DNA from: Streptomyces sp. JJ38
Lineage (GTDB): Bacteria; Actinomycetota; Actinomycetes; Streptomycetales; Streptomycetaceae
Assembly: GCF_019303475.1 (NCBI RefSeq)
Contig: NZ_JABLSI010000001.1
Coordinates: 178,248 to 242,247 of the forward strand
Reading direction: 5' to 3'
DNA: 64,000 bases
The translations under genes and the position numbers were made by a program. This document shows positions 11,451 to 20,703 of the stretch, one piece after another. Numbering within the stretch: the first letter of the stretch is position 1; every line of letters starts with the position of its first letter. The notes under the pieces are model-generated. The model was not told where the DNA came from. It searched no databases and worked only from the letters and a program-made list of their open reading frames with translations.

Positions 11451-11663
11451 TCAGGCCGCCCGGCGGGCTCTGACCCGGGTCGCGATGCGGGCGGTCCGCC
11501 GGGCGCGTCGCGTCGCCCGGCTGCCGGTCAGCCCGGCCGCTTCGCGGTCCTCCTCGACGCGGCGTTCGAGCTTCCCGTCGTCCGGCCGCCGGGGCAGGCC
11601 GCGCCCGTGTCCGTGGTTCGGGGCGCCTTCGACGTCCTTGTTCGACTTGTGGTGATGGGCCAT
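11451..11663 (-). CDS. Small basic hypothetical protein, 70 aa
   Basis: Starts at an ATG preceded by GGGAG with good spacing. The N-terminus (MAHHHKSNKDVEGAPNHGHG, then LPRRPDDGKLERRVEEDREA) looks like a small hydrophilic His-, Arg- and Glu-rich Streptomyces protein, while the C-terminus is nearly all Arg/Ala. No domain, membrane segment or signal peptide is visible. It lies upstream of the frameshifted phosphatase gene on the same strand. Function unknown. It is called because of the ribosome site and a non-random N-terminal half. Confidence 0.5.
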   Translation of the reverse strand: MAHHHKSNKDVEGAPNHGHGRGLPRRPDDGKLERRVEEDREAAGLTGSRATRRARRTARIATRVRARRAA

Positions 11664-12277
11664 CGCACTACTCCCTGCCTTGCCGGACGGTGAAGGGCTG
11701 CGGGCGCGATGCCCGGAGGACGCCAGGGCACTGCCTCCTCCGGGGCGGTGGCTCCCGGGCCAGAGGCCGGGCAGCGGACCGAGCAGCGGACCGAGCAGCG
11801 GAGGGCACCGTCGTGCACATCGGCGACGATCATGCCGTCCGGTTCGGCCCCGCCGCCGAGGAGCGGCGAGGCGACGTGGTTGCTCGCTGAACGGTCCGAA
11901 GAGCCGCAGGGCGAACCGGACGCCATCGACATCTCACTCCCAAAGCGAGCTGGATACTCACCACTGAAACCCTCCTCCCGGAGCGCCGCAAGCGGGGTGC
12001 CACGCCCGCGGCCGCCTGCCCGCTTCCGGCCGGGAAGCCCCCACGACCTCGGCCTTCCCCGTCCCCCATGGGCACTCACGGCCCGCCGCTCCCCGTCGGG
12101 TGGCGGGGTGTGGTCAGCGCTCCCGGCCTGGCCGAGAGCCGCTGTCGGCGCCTGGCGGTGTTCGCGTGCCGGCCGGGCACGCGAGCCGGAAGGCTGAGCC
12201 GCGCGCCCACAGCGGCCAGTGACGAGCCGGTCATGAGACACGTGCAGGTCACGACCGAGCCCGCCGGGGCCATCGGC
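11664..12277. other. Gene-poor interval
   Basis: About 610 bases between the small basic protein and the LysR gene. Open frames here are low-complexity GC-rich shadows. The only local structure is a short tandem repeat of GCGGACCGAGCA units around 11770-11800. A 26-codon stretch ending near 11890 (plus strand) reads protein-like but has no credible start. I see no confident gene or RNA. Confidence 0.6.
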
Positions 12278-13204
12278 TCACGGACCGGGGCGGGGCGGCA
12301 GGCTCTCCAGGACGGTGGCGGTGTCGATGTGCCGCGCGGCCTCCAGCAGCGCCCTGGCGATGACCGAGCCCGGTTCCCGTGCCGCGGTCACGAGCCCGAT
12401 CGGTGCCGTCCGCTCCGGTTCCACCAGCGGGACGGCCCGCATGCCGGGCGGGACTCCGACGACGTGCAGCCCGGCGTACGGCACGATGCTGGCCCACTGG
12501 CCGGTCCGGACGTGCGCGAACAACGCGGGTACCGAGTCGGTCTCCACCCTCGGCGCCGGGTGGAGGCCGAGCCCCGTGAAGACGTCGTCCACCAGCCGCC
12601 GTCCCTGGAGGTTCGGGGCGAGCAGGCACAGCGGCAGGCGGGACGCCGCGGACCAGGTCGCGTTCGGGTGCCGGGCGAGATCCTCGGCCACGCTGGTCAG
12701 CAGCGCGTAGCGCTCCTCGTAGAGGGGCTGGGTCCGGAAGCCCTCGGAAACGTCCTCACCCAGATAGGTGATGCCTGCGTCGAGTTCGAAGCTCCGCAGC
12801 CGGCGCAGGATCTCCCCGGCCGGCAGATCCGCCAGGATCTCCACTGTGACCAGCGGGTGTGCGGCGCACAACGGCCCGGTGAGCAGCGGGACGGCGCCCG
12901 TCGCGGTCGGGACCAGGCCGATCCGCAGGCGTCCGCTGAGGCCGGTCCGCAGGGCGTGGACCTCGTCCTGGAGCGCGTCACGGTCGGCCAGGATCCGCTG
13001 GGCCCGTACGACGATCCGCTCGCCCTCGGGGGTGAGGCCCTCATACGCCCGGCCGCGCCGGACCAGCAGCACGTCCAGTTCCTCCTCCAGCTTGCGGATC
13101 GCCTCGGACAGGGCGGGCTGGGACACGTGGCAGGAGCGCGCGGCGCGGGCGAAGTGCCGCTCGCGGGCGAGCGCGACGAGGTACTCCAGCTGACGGAAGA
13201 GCAT
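12278..13204 (-). CDS. LysR-family transcriptional regulator
   Basis: A 308-residue LTTR. The N-terminal winged helix is typical (MLFRQLEYLVALARERHFA, SCHVSQPALSEAIRKLEEEL, VRRGRAYEGLTPEGE); the rest is a periplasmic-binding-like effector domain (SGRLRIGLVPTATGAVPLLT onward). The ATG lies 2 bases after the fdhD stop, so it is the last gene of an MFS-fdhD-LysR operon and translation is probably coupled. The long open frame upstream is read-through across fdhD. It may respond to a ligand linked to the MFS transporter or to molybdoenzyme maturation. A LysR-type palindrome occurs about 3 kb away at 16146-16164. Confidence 0.92.
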   Translation of the reverse strand: MLFRQLEYLVALARERHFARAARSCHVSQPALSEAIRKLEEELDVLLVRRGRAYEGLTPEGERIVVRAQRILADRDALQDEVHALRTGLSGRLRIGLVPTATGAVPLLTGPLCAAHPLVTVEILADLPAGEILRRLRSFELDAGITYLGEDVSEGFRTQPLYEERYALLTSVAEDLARHPNATWSAASRLPLCLLAPNLQGRRLVDDVFTGLGLHPAPRVETDSVPALFAHVRTGQWASIVPYAGLHVVGVPPGMRAVPLVEPERTAPIGLVTAAREPGSVIARALLEAARHIDTATVLESLPPRPGP

Positions 13205-13206
13205 CG

Positions 13207-14046
13207 CTAGCCCGCGGTCCCGAGGTCGACGCGGGTGGCGCCCGTGTAGACGTTCATGGAGTCGCCGCGCAGGAAGCCGACGAGGGTCAGCCCGCTCTCC
13301 TGCGCGAGGTCCACGGCGAGGGAGGAGGGTGCGGAGACGGCCGCGAGCAGCGGCACGCCCGCCATCACGGCCTTCTGGACCAGCTCGAAGGAGGCCCGGC
13401 CGCTCACCATCAGCAGGGCCTCCCGCAGCGGCAGGAGCCCCTCCCGCAGGGCGTGCCCGACGACTTTGTCGACGGCGTTGTGCCGGCCCACGTCCTCCCG
13501 CAGGCACAACAGCTCGCCGTCGGCGGTGAAGAGTCCAGCCGCGTGCAGGCCGCCGGTCGCGTCGAACACCCGCTGGGCGGCCCGCAGCCGGTCGGGCAGG
13601 ACCTCCAGCACCTCCGGCGACACGCGCAGCGGGTCCTGCGCGACCGTCCAGGCCGCCGAGGTGCGCACGGCGTCGAGGCTGGCCTTGCCGCACAGTCCGC
13701 ACGAGGAGGTGGTGTAGAAGTTCCGTTCCAGCGAGGCGGCGGGCGCGGGCACGCCGGGGGCCAGTGCGACATCGACGACGTTGTACGTGTTGCCGCCGTC
13801 CGCGGTGGCGCCGGCGCAGTAGCGGATGGCGGTGACGTCCTCGACGGCGTGGACGACGCCCTCGCTGACGAGGAAGCCGGCCGCGAGGTCGAAGTCGTCG
13901 CCGGGGGTGCGCATGGTCACCGTGAGGGGGCGGCCGCCGACCCGGATCTCCATCGGCTCCTCGGCGGCCAGGGTGTCGGGGCGCTGCGAGGGAACCCCTT
14001 TGCGCAGGCGCAGCACCGGTCGTCGTACGGTCACTCGGCCCATCAT
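13207..14046 (-). CDS. fdhD: Formate dehydrogenase accessory sulfurtransferase FdhD
   Basis: FdhD carries sulfur from a cysteine desulfurase to the molybdenum cofactor of formate dehydrogenases. The 279-residue protein has the family's cysteine motif ([10 protein letters not shown], Cys116 and Cys119), the N-terminal [20 protein letters not shown] block and the FLVSEGV segment. The ATG overlaps the stop of the MFS gene (ATGA), indicating translational coupling. No formate dehydrogenase or Mo-cofactor gene is visible in the window, so its client enzyme must lie elsewhere or be another molybdoenzyme. Confidence 0.95.
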   Translation of the reverse strand: MMGRVTVRRPVLRLRKGVPSQRPDTLAAEEPMEIRVGGRPLTVTMRTPGDDFDLAAGFLVSEGVVHAVEDVTAIRYCAGATADGGNTYNVVDVALAPGVPAPAASLERNFYTTSSCGLCGKASLDAVRTSAAWTVAQDPLRVSPEVLEVLPDRLRAAQRVFDATGGLHAAGLFTADGELLCLREDVGRHNAVDKVVGHALREGLLPLREALLMVSGRASFELVQKAVMAGVPLLAAVSAPSSLAVDLAQESGLTLVGFLRGDSMNVYTGATRVDLGTAG

Positions 14047-15380
14047 CGGCTCCTCGTCCTGTCGTTCGGCGCGCTGCCGCGCGGCTGTGCCGTCCGGTCA
14101 CCGGCAGCGCTCCGGCCATCAGTACCCCCGGCCGGCCGGGCCCCGGCGGCCGGGGCGCGGAAGTACCCGGCCGGCGGCGTTCCCGGGCGGGGCGGATGCC
14201 GTCGGCTGTAGGTGGCCGCGACCACCAGGCACAGCACTCCTATGGTGGCCATACTCTCCAGCTGAGCGGGGTAGGAGACGGCGTCCGCCGTGACGGCGAG
14301 GAGCAGCGGGGTGAGGAAGCCGCCGGAGGCGGTGATCTGGTAGAGCGTCGCGGCCGACGGCCGGAAGGACTCCGGCGCCAGGCGTTCCATCTCTCGCAGC
14401 CCCGAGGCGAGGGCGAGTCCGTACCCGGCTCCCAGGACGATCGCGGCCGTCACCACCAGGCCGGCGGAGCCGCGCCGCACGGCGAGGGCCCCGACGAGCA
14501 GTCCGGCGATCACCGTGGCCATGGCGACGAGGGTGGCCCGCCCGCCGCACGCGTGGTCGAGCCGGGCCGCCCACGGCTGGACGACGGCGCCCACGGCGAG
14601 CGTCAGCGCCGCCACCAGGCCGCTGAACAGCGGGGCGTGGCCGGGGACGTGGCCGGCCACCAGCGGTGGCAGCACGACGTAGGCCACTGTGGCGGCGCCG
14701 AAAACGGCGGGGGTCGCCGGAAGGACCACCCACCGGAACCGGGGGTGGCCGACGGCCGCCCGGAGCAGCCGGGCGGGGTGCGGGCGGCGACGGGTGACAG
14801 CCCGGCGCGGCGCGGTCTCGGGCACACCGCCGGTGGCGCCGAGCACGAGCAGGCAGACGAGGGCGTGGACGAGGCAGGGGACGGCCGTCGGGAACGGTGC
14901 CCACTCGGCGAGTGCGCCCGCCGCCAGCGCGCCCGCCACGAAGCCGCTGCCGGTGGCGTACACCGCGCGGCGAGCACCGGCGTCCGGACGGCCGGACGCC
15001 GTGGAGAGTTCCCTGAGCCAGGCGGTCCCGGCGGCGAACACGCAGCCGGCGGCGACGCCCGTGGCCAGGCGGCTGACGTACACGGCCACCTCGGAGACCG
15101 CCGCCAGTGCCAGCGTCACACTCGCGGCGGCGCACAGGACCAGCGCGCACCGCACCACGCGCCGTCGGCCGTGCCGGTCCGCGGCGGGGCCACCGAGCAG
15201 GAGACCGGGCGCGAGGCCGAGCAGATAGGTGGAGAACATCGCGGTCAGCGAGACGGAGTGCCAGTGGGCCGACATCCGGTACACGCTGGTGAGCGGGGTG
15301 AACTGGTTGGCTCCCCACGCGGCGGTGGAGACGGCGGCGGCCGCCGGAGTCCAACCGTGTGTGACGCGGGGCGTGGGCAT
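14043..15380 (-). CDS. MFS transporter
   Basis: A 445-residue major facilitator with about 12 hydrophobic segments. The segment [16 protein letters not shown], with intervening Ala, is the inter-helix 2/3 signature and [14 protein letters not shown] is the helix 4/5 region. A strong AGAGGAG site precedes the ATG. It is the first gene of the operon that continues into fdhD and LysR. Substrate unknown; linkage with fdhD hints at formate, oxyanion or another molybdoenzyme-related solute, but this is only inference. Confidence 0.9.
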   Translation of the reverse strand: MPTPRVTHGWTPAAAAVSTAAWGANQFTPLTSVYRMSAHWHSVSLTAMFSTYLLGLAPGLLLGGPAADRHGRRRVVRCALVLCAAASVTLALAAVSEVAVYVSRLATGVAAGCVFAAGTAWLRELSTASGRPDAGARRAVYATGSGFVAGALAAGALAEWAPFPTAVPCLVHALVCLLVLGATGGVPETAPRRAVTRRRPHPARLLRAAVGHPRFRWVVLPATPAVFGAATVAYVVLPPLVAGHVPGHAPLFSGLVAALTLAVGAVVQPWAARLDHACGGRATLVAMATVIAGLLVGALAVRRGSAGLVVTAAIVLGAGYGLALASGLREMERLAPESFRPSAATLYQITASGGFLTPLLLAVTADAVSYPAQLESMATIGVLCLVVAATYSRRHPPRPGTPPAGYFRAPAAGARPAGGTDGRSAAGDRTAQPRGSAPNDRTRSR

Positions 15381-15843
15381 GACTAGGCCAACTCCTCTGC
15401 TCGTGTCGGGTGTTCGTCGTGCGGGTGGGGTGGCGGCGCGCGGGGCGGGCGCCTGCGTGGCCGTGCGGCCAGGCAGCCGTACGGCCTCGCGGTGACGTGG
15501 CTTCGGCGTTTGCCGGCGGCGTGCCCGCCGCCGGGGCGGCGCGCTGAGCCGGGGACGACCGCCGGGGCGGAAACGGAGCCGCGCGGCCGGTCGGGCCGCG
15601 TCCTGCGGAGGGCCTGAGGGGTGCGTCAGGCGGCGCCTGCCGCGGTGGCGACGGGTGTTCCGGGGCTGGTCTGCCGGGGTGTGCCGCCTCCTCGCCCGGA
15701 GTCCCCGGTGGCGGGTGCCGCACGGGTGAGGGGTGCGGGGTGCGGGCCGGGCGAGAGCTGGTGCGGAGGCCCGGACAGCACGGAGGCGTGCCCGGGAAGC
15801 GGCCCGAGGGGCCGGGTTTCGGGGCGGTTCGGGGCGGCTTCGT

Positions 15844-15972
15844 TCAGCCGGGCCGGCGGCGAGGGTGGGCGAGGGGGCGCGGGCGCACGGCGAGGGCTGT
15901 CGCCCGTGGGGTCGGGAGGAGACACCGGTGGGTGTCGATCGGGTCCTCGAACGGGTCCTCGATGGTGCTCAT
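15844..15972 (-). CDS. Possible 42-aa small protein
   Basis: An ATG frame reading MSTIEDPFEDPIDTHRCLLP and ending in a basic tail. A GCAGG-like site lies just upstream. The acidic start with the EDPFEDPI near-repeat is not what random GC-rich sequence usually gives, but the C-terminal half looks like it. No family recognised. It could be a small regulatory or leader peptide, or chance. Confidence 0.22.
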   Translation of the reverse strand: MSTIEDPFEDPIDTHRCLLPTPRATALAVRPRPLAHPRRRPG

Positions 15973-16145
15973 CGCCTGCTGTCGTCCCCTTCCGGTGCGT
16001 AGGGCGCACTCGGACGCGCCCCGGGCGGGAGGAGGACGGCGGGTGCCGGCCTTCGCAGCTCACACCCAGGGCGTTGCTGTTCTGTTGGCCCCTGTCAGTG
16101 TCCTGGCACGCTCGCGGGTAAGTCAAAGAGACGTTTCTGCTCACC

Positions 16146-16164
16146 TGATAGACGGCGCCTATCA
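16146..16164. promoter_or_regulatory. LysR-type operator candidate
   Basis: TGATAGACGGCGCCTATCA: perfect 6-base inverted arms (TGATAG/CTATCA) around a 7-base spacer, containing the T-N11-A signature of LysR-type sites (T16149, A16161). It sits in the intergenic region between the MFS-fdhD-LysR operon and the FAD oxidoreductase gene. Whether the LysR protein at 12278-13204 binds it is inference. Confidence 0.5.
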
Positions 16165-16607
16165 TGCTCTTCCTCTTCCTTCCCTGCCGAAGAGACGGTG
16201 TTACCCATGGCGGCGCTGACGCACGGCACTCCCGACCAGCCGGAGGCGCGGCACGTGGAGGAGGCCGGGCCAGGGCGACCGCTGACGTCGGTGCGCGCCA
16301 CCGTGGGCCGCGATGGGGCGGTGGTGAGACGATGGCCGGGCTGACGCCGAGAAGGCCGGCCCGGCCGCCGGCCGGCCTCGGGTGTGCGCAACCCACGGGC
16401 AGGCCGCCCCCGGCCTGCCCGAACGCGGCCCGCGAAGGTGCACTGCATGCCGACCCGCCAGACCTGCCAGACCCGGCTCATCGACGACGCCGACCCGCCC
16501 GTGTGCGCCGCGGGTTCGGGCTCCGTCCCACCGTCGGTGTCCGGCGTGGAGGACGCGGCCCGGACCGGCGTCCTCGCCGGATGCCTGCCGACCGCCGCGG
16601 CGGCGTC

Positions 16608-18026
16608 ATGACCTCGGCGGTCGTCGTGGGCGGCGGGCCCAACGGGCTCACCGCCGCCGCCCTCCTGGCGAAGGCCGGGCTGCGGGTCACCCTGCTGGAG
16701 GCCGCGGACGAGACCGGCGGCGGCACTCGCAGCCACGAGGCGATCCTGCCCGGGCTCCTGCACGACCACTGCTCGGCCATCCACCCCCTGGCCGTCACCT
16801 CCCCGGCGCTCCGCTCGCTCGAACTGGAGCGTCACGGGCTGCGCTGGCGGCTGCCGGAGGTCGACTGCGTCCACCCGCTGGACGACGGGACGGCCGGAGT
16901 GCTGCTGCGCTCCGTCGAGGAGACCGCAGCCGGGCTCGGCCCCGACGGCCGCCGCTACCGGGCCCTCGTCGGCCCCTCGGTGCGGCGCTGGGACACGCTG
17001 GCCGAGGACGTGATGGGTCCGCTGCTGCGGGTCCCCTCGCATCCTGTGCTGGTCGCGCGTTTCGGCCTGCCGACGGCCGCTCCGGCCGCCCTCCTCGCCC
17101 GCGTCTTCCGGACGCCCCAGGCACGGGCCCTGTGGGCCGGTGTGGCCGCCCATGCCTTCCGGCCGCTGTCCGAACCGTTCAGCTCGGCGATCGGGCTCGG
17201 CATCCTCACCGCCGGCCACGCCGCGGGCTGGGCCGTGGCCGAGGGCGGATCGCAGGCCATCGCCCGCGGCCTGGAGGGCGCGTTGAGGGAGTACGGCGGC
17301 GTGATCCACACCGGTGAACGCGTCACCGACGCAGCGCAGCTCCCGCCCGCGGACGTCACGCTCCTCGACCTGGACCCCGGTCAGCTCGTCCGGCTCTACG
17401 GCGACCGGCTGCCGCGCCGGGTGCGCGCCGCCTACCGGCGCTTCCGCCGCGGACCCGGCGCGTTCAAGGTCGACCTCGCCGTCGAGGGCGGCGTGCCCTG
17501 GGTGGCCGACGACGCCCGCCGGGCCGGGACCGTCCACCTCGGCGGCCCGCTGTCCGAGGTGGTCCGGGCCGAGAGGGACGCGGTGGCCGGACGGATGCCT
17601 GAGCGTCCCTTCGTCCTCGTCGGTCAGCAGTACCTGGCCGACCCCTCCCGGTCCGTGGGAGACGTGCACCCCGTCTGGGCGTACGCCCATGTGCCGCACG
17701 GATACGACGGGGACGCCACCGAGGTGATCCTGCGGCAGATCGAGCGGTTCGCCCCCGGCGCCCGGGACCGCGTCGTGGGCCTCCGCGTCACGCGTCCGAC
17801 CGACTTCGCGGCGGCCAACGCCAACTTCACCGGCGGCGACATCCTCACCGGGGCCAAGACCGTCCCCCAGCTCCTCCTCGGCGCCCGGCCCGCCCTGGAC
17901 CCGTACAGCACCGGGGTGCCCGGCGTGTTCCTGTGCTCGGCCGCGACGCCGCCCGGCCCCGGGGCCCACGGCATGTCCGGCGCGGGCGCGGTGGCCTCGG
18001 CGCTGCGCTACCTCGCCACCGTCTGA
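16608..18026 (+). CDS. Phytoene-desaturase-like NAD(P)/FAD oxidoreductase
   Basis: A 472-residue flavoprotein of the CrtI/amine-oxidase superfamily. The N-terminus carries the dinucleotide motif VVVGGGPNGLTAAALLAKAG followed by VTLLEAADETGGGTRS. The C-terminal FLCSAATPPGPGAHGMSGAG is the conserved FAD-contact block. The ATG at 16608 is chosen because the flavin motif begins within five residues; the long open frame upstream has no such similarity. No carotenoid genes are adjacent, so it is probably one of the many uncharacterised actinobacterial relatives, not a true phytoene desaturase. Confidence 0.88.
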   Translation: MTSAVVVGGGPNGLTAAALLAKAGLRVTLLEAADETGGGTRSHEAILPGLLHDHCSAIHPLAVTSPALRSLELERHGLRWRLPEVDCVHPLDDGTAGVLLRSVEETAAGLGPDGRRYRALVGPSVRRWDTLAEDVMGPLLRVPSHPVLVARFGLPTAAPAALLARVFRTPQARALWAGVAAHAFRPLSEPFSSAIGLGILTAGHAAGWAVAEGGSQAIARGLEGALREYGGVIHTGERVTDAAQLPPADVTLLDLDPGQLVRLYGDRLPRRVRAAYRRFRRGPGAFKVDLAVEGGVPWVADDARRAGTVHLGGPLSEVVRAERDAVAGRMPERPFVLVGQQYLADPSRSVGDVHPVWAYAHVPHGYDGDATEVILRQIERFAPGARDRVVGLRVTRPTDFAAANANFTGGDILTGAKTVPQLLLGARPALDPYSTGVPGVFLCSAATPPGPGAHGMSGAGAVASALRYLATV

Positions 18027-18310
18027 GGTCCGCTGTCACGCCCCCGTGCGCCCGCCGCGCCGCGCGGCCTCGCCGCCACCTTCGCCCGCTCGTCCCGCGG
18101 GTCGGCGCGTTCCCGCCGGAACGCCCGAAGGGCGTCGGCACTCATGGGCTCGGGGCCACCGGTCATACCCGCTCGCGTGGGGTGCGGTCACCGGGGTTCC
18201 CCGGACACCCTCAGGCCCGCGCTGCGTACAGGGTCCGGCGCATCGCCATACGCCCCCGCCCGACGCGGACGCTGTCGGAGTCGGACGGGGGCGCGCGGCC
18301 GGGCCCGGGC

Positions 18311-19159
18311 TCAGGCTCCGGGGCGGCGACGCGAGAGGCGGGAGAGCAGGAAGCAGGCGGCCGTGAGCCCGACGGCGCCGACCCCGGCCAGCGTCTGCGG
18401 CAGGACGGTGCGCTGTTCCCCGGCCGGGGCACCTCCGTGGCCGTGGTGGCTGACGGTGGAGTGGGGGAGCCCGTCCGCGATCTGCTGCTCCGTCGGGGCC
18501 TTCGGTGCCGACTCGGCCGAGGCGGCGGCGGAGAACGTCACGTCCGAGCAGCTGTAGAAGGCCTCCGGGCTGTCACTGCGCTGCCAGATCTTGTAGAGCA
18601 GGTGACGGCCCGTCCGCTCGGGGAGGGTGCCGCCGAACTCGTAGTAGCCGCTCGGCGCGCTCCGGGTGACGTCGGCCACGGCCACCGGCGTCGGATCCAG
18701 GTCCGACCACTTCAGGGGCTTGGTGGGGTCGTAGCCCTCCTTGGTGATGTAGACGGTCATCGTGCCCAGGTGGGGGGCCGTGACGCGGAACCGGAAGTCG
18801 GCGGCCCCGGCGGAGACGGGGGTGGCGGCCCAGTCGGTGCGGGCCCAGTCGAGCGCCTTGTACTTCTCCCGGCCCGCCGAGCAGAGCTTCCCGTCGGGGA
18901 TCACCTCCTGGTGCCGCCCGTTGACGTTGGCGAGGTTGACCTCGTTCCAGTCGTAGAGGGGCTGCGTGCCGCTCTCCGCGATGAGGTCCTTGCACACCTG
19001 GGAGTCCGGGTGCTCGGGCCCCTCCGCGTAGCAGGCCGCAACGCGGCTGACCGGGTCGTACATGGTGCCGTGCGCGGAGGCCTGTTCCGCGGGCAGGAGG
19101 AGCAGCAGGGGAGCGGCGGCGGCGACGGCCGCCACCCCCGCCGTGGTACGTGCGGACAT
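18311..19159 (-). CDS. Secreted AA10 lytic polysaccharide monooxygenase, C-terminally anchored
   Basis: A copper-dependent oxidative enzyme acting on chitin or cellulose. The signal peptide ends ...EQASA, leaving His30 (HGTMYDPVSR) as the mature N-terminus, as the copper histidine brace requires. The second brace histidine is in the TAPHLGTMTVYITKEGYDP segment. After the AA10 domain comes a linker and a C-terminal LPQTLAG, hydrophobic helix and SRLSRRRPGA basic tail, resembling a sortase or membrane anchor signal, though the motif is not a canonical LPxTG or LAxTG. The ATG at 19159 follows GGAGAAGGGA. The protein is 282 residues and probably stays on the cell surface. Confidence 0.9.
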   Translation of the reverse strand: MSARTTAGVAAVAAAAPLLLLLPAEQASAHGTMYDPVSRVAACYAEGPEHPDSQVCKDLIAESGTQPLYDWNEVNLANVNGRHQEVIPDGKLCSAGREKYKALDWARTDWAATPVSAGAADFRFRVTAPHLGTMTVYITKEGYDPTKPLKWSDLDPTPVAVADVTRSAPSGYYEFGGTLPERTGRHLLYKIWQRSDSPEAFYSCSDVTFSAAASAESAPKAPTEQQIADGLPHSTVSHHGHGGAPAGEQRTVLPQTLAGVGAVGLTAACFLLSRLSRRRPGA

Positions 19160-19360
19160 GTGGGGGTGTCCCTTCTCCAGTGCGGTGCTCAAGTCGGGTG
19201 CCACTCCTGAGCTTTGCATTGGCCTAGACCAAGGACAAGGGTCTGGTATGGACCTTCTTGCCGGGGTTGCTTGACGGGCGGGGCTCTGCGGTGCTGACAC
19301 CCGGTCAGCGGGAGTGCGAGGCCGGTCGGGCCGGGCTCGCCGGCCGCGCCTGCGGTGGTG

Positions 19361-19753
19361 TCAGTACAGTTCGACGATCGACGGCGGGACGACGATGTGG
19401 CGGGCCCGGTGCTCCCCGCCGATGCGGATCAGCGTGGCGGCCCGGGAGTCGTCGCGACCGGCCGCCCCGGAGACCGCCTTGCGGTGACTCGCGCACGTGG
19501 CGCACGTGGGGCTCCACTCGGGGAGCTGGTCGAGATGCTCGGCGGCCATGTGCTCCGCGAGCGCGATCTGGGAGGAGACGATGCTGTCGAACGGATCGTG
19601 GTCCACGTGGGGTTGCCCGGTGAGGCGCAGTTCCTCCACCGTCTCGATGGCTCGCTTCATGAAGCGGTAACGGTCCGCGCACTCCTGGCAGGCCCACATC
19701 CAGGCCGGGGGAAGGGGCCATTCGTCCTCGGGCCTGATCTGGTCGGCACTCAT
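19361..19753 (-). CDS. Hypothetical protein with two CxxC pairs, 130 aa
   Basis: A cytoplasmic-looking protein starting MSADQIRPEDEWPLPPAW. It has a CQEC pair near the N-terminus and a CATC pair near the middle (EWSPTCATCASHRK), which together could bind a zinc ion. The region between is helical and rich in charged residues (RYRFMKRAIETVEEL). The start chosen is the first ATG with protein-like sequence; the frame runs on upstream as shadow of neighbouring genes. The ribosome site is weak. No family recognised. Confidence 0.65.
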   Translation of the reverse strand: MSADQIRPEDEWPLPPAWMWACQECADRYRFMKRAIETVEELRLTGQPHVDHDPFDSIVSSQIALAEHMAAEHLDQLPEWSPTCATCASHRKAVSGAAGRDDSRAATLIRIGGEHRARHIVVPPSIVELY

Positions 19754-19986
19754 GCCGGTCACCGTAGCCGCCACCGGCGACACTTCGGGGCGAACCGGCA
19801 GAACTCGGCCGGTTTCGCCGTCGCGTTGGCCGAGCGTAGCGAAGGGGCGCACCGTCACGCCCAGTCTGCGGTCTCGTGCCCTGGCCCGCCAGGTTCCGGC
19901 CACCTCGGCCCCGGCCAGGAGGGCCCCGGTGGGCCGATCGCGCCACACCTCCAGACCGAGGGTGGCGCCCTCCTTGACGGAGGTCG

Positions 19987-20703
19987 TCAGCCCGTGACGA
20001 GGCGGACGCAGCGGCGGCAGGCGCGGGCCGAGGAGGCGACCAGCGCGTGCGAGGCCGCGGCCAGCCCTCCGGCGCCCACCGCGAGCGGCCAGTCCCGCCC
20101 GAGCAGGGCGAGGACGAGGAGGAGGAGCGTGGTCAGCGCCATGGCGACGCTCGCCGCCGTACCCGTCCAGGCCACCGCGAGCGGAAGCCGCGGCGGAGTG
20201 GGCAGTCGGCGGGCGAGCCGCCCCGTGGCCGCCAGGCTCGCGGCGGTCAGGACGGCGGCGACCGTGGCGACGGCGACCAGGTGGACGGCCAGCAGGAGGG
20301 CGGCTCCGTACGGGCTTCCGGCCCCGCCGTGCTCCGCCGTGTGCGTGAGGAGCCAGCAGGCCGCGGTGAACGGCGCCGTGACAGCGGCGGCCCGCGCGGT
20401 GTGCCGCGCCTGCGCGATCGTCAGTTCGTGCTGGTAGACGGGGATGAGGACATCGGGCGTGCCGATGTCGCGGAGGGCGCGGGCGGTGGCGTCCGCGTGC
20501 GAGAGACCCTCTCCTGTGTGCTCGGCCACGGCGTCGTCCAGGCCGTCCCTGAGCTCGGCCAGCAGCCGTGCCTTGTGCCTGGCCGGGCCGTGCAGGGAGG
20601 CGGCCAGGGCGGCGACGTAGGCGTCGGCCGGATCCCCGCCCCGGGCGCCGTCCGGGGCGCCCTCCGCCGCGGTGCGCCGATCCGCGCCGGACCCGGTGCT
20701 CAT
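19987..20703 (-). CDS. Permease-prefix (HAAS-type) membrane protein
   Basis: A 238-residue protein with a soluble helical N-terminus (YVAALAASLHGPARHKARLL, then ELRDGLDDAVAEHTGEGLS) typical of the HAAS/permease-prefix domain, followed by four to five hydrophobic segments. Its ATG overlaps the stop of the PadR gene (ATGA). Such proteins usually pair with PadR regulators, and the prefix domain is thought to couple the regulator to a membrane partner. No ABC transporter accompanies it here. Confidence 0.8.
   Translation of the reverse strand: MSTGSGADRRTAAEGAPDGARGGDPADAYVAALAASLHGPARHKARLLAELRDGLDDAVAEHTGEGLSHADATARALRDIGTPDVLIPVYQHELTIAQARHTARAAAVTAPFTAACWLLTHTAEHGGAGSPYGAALLLAVHLVAVATVAAVLTAASLAATGRLARRLPTPPRLPLAVAWTGTAASVAMALTTLLLLVLALLGRDWPLAVGAGGLAAASHALVASSARACRRCVRLVTG

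Larger units (their letters stand above)
15381..16607. other. 1.2 kb gene-poor intergenic region
   Basis: No convincing full-length gene. Minus-strand open frames are proline/arginine-rich shadows. Items of note: a 42-codon minus-strand frame at 15844-15972 and a LysR-type palindrome at 16146-16164, both listed separately; a possible 45-codon plus-strand frame at 16207-16344 with a weak ribosome site; and a 54-codon frame beginning near 16447 whose TGA overlaps the ATG of the next gene at 16608. The unusual length suggests regulatory content or a decayed gene. Confidence 0.6.

Noticed and set aside
12068-13210. A 380-codon plus-strand frame opposite the LysR gene
   Set aside because: Low-complexity shadow; the minus strand encodes a complete LysR protein over the same bases.
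15626-16396. A 256-codon minus-strand frame in the intergenic region
   Set aside because: Proline/arginine-rich with no fold-like pattern or ribosome site.
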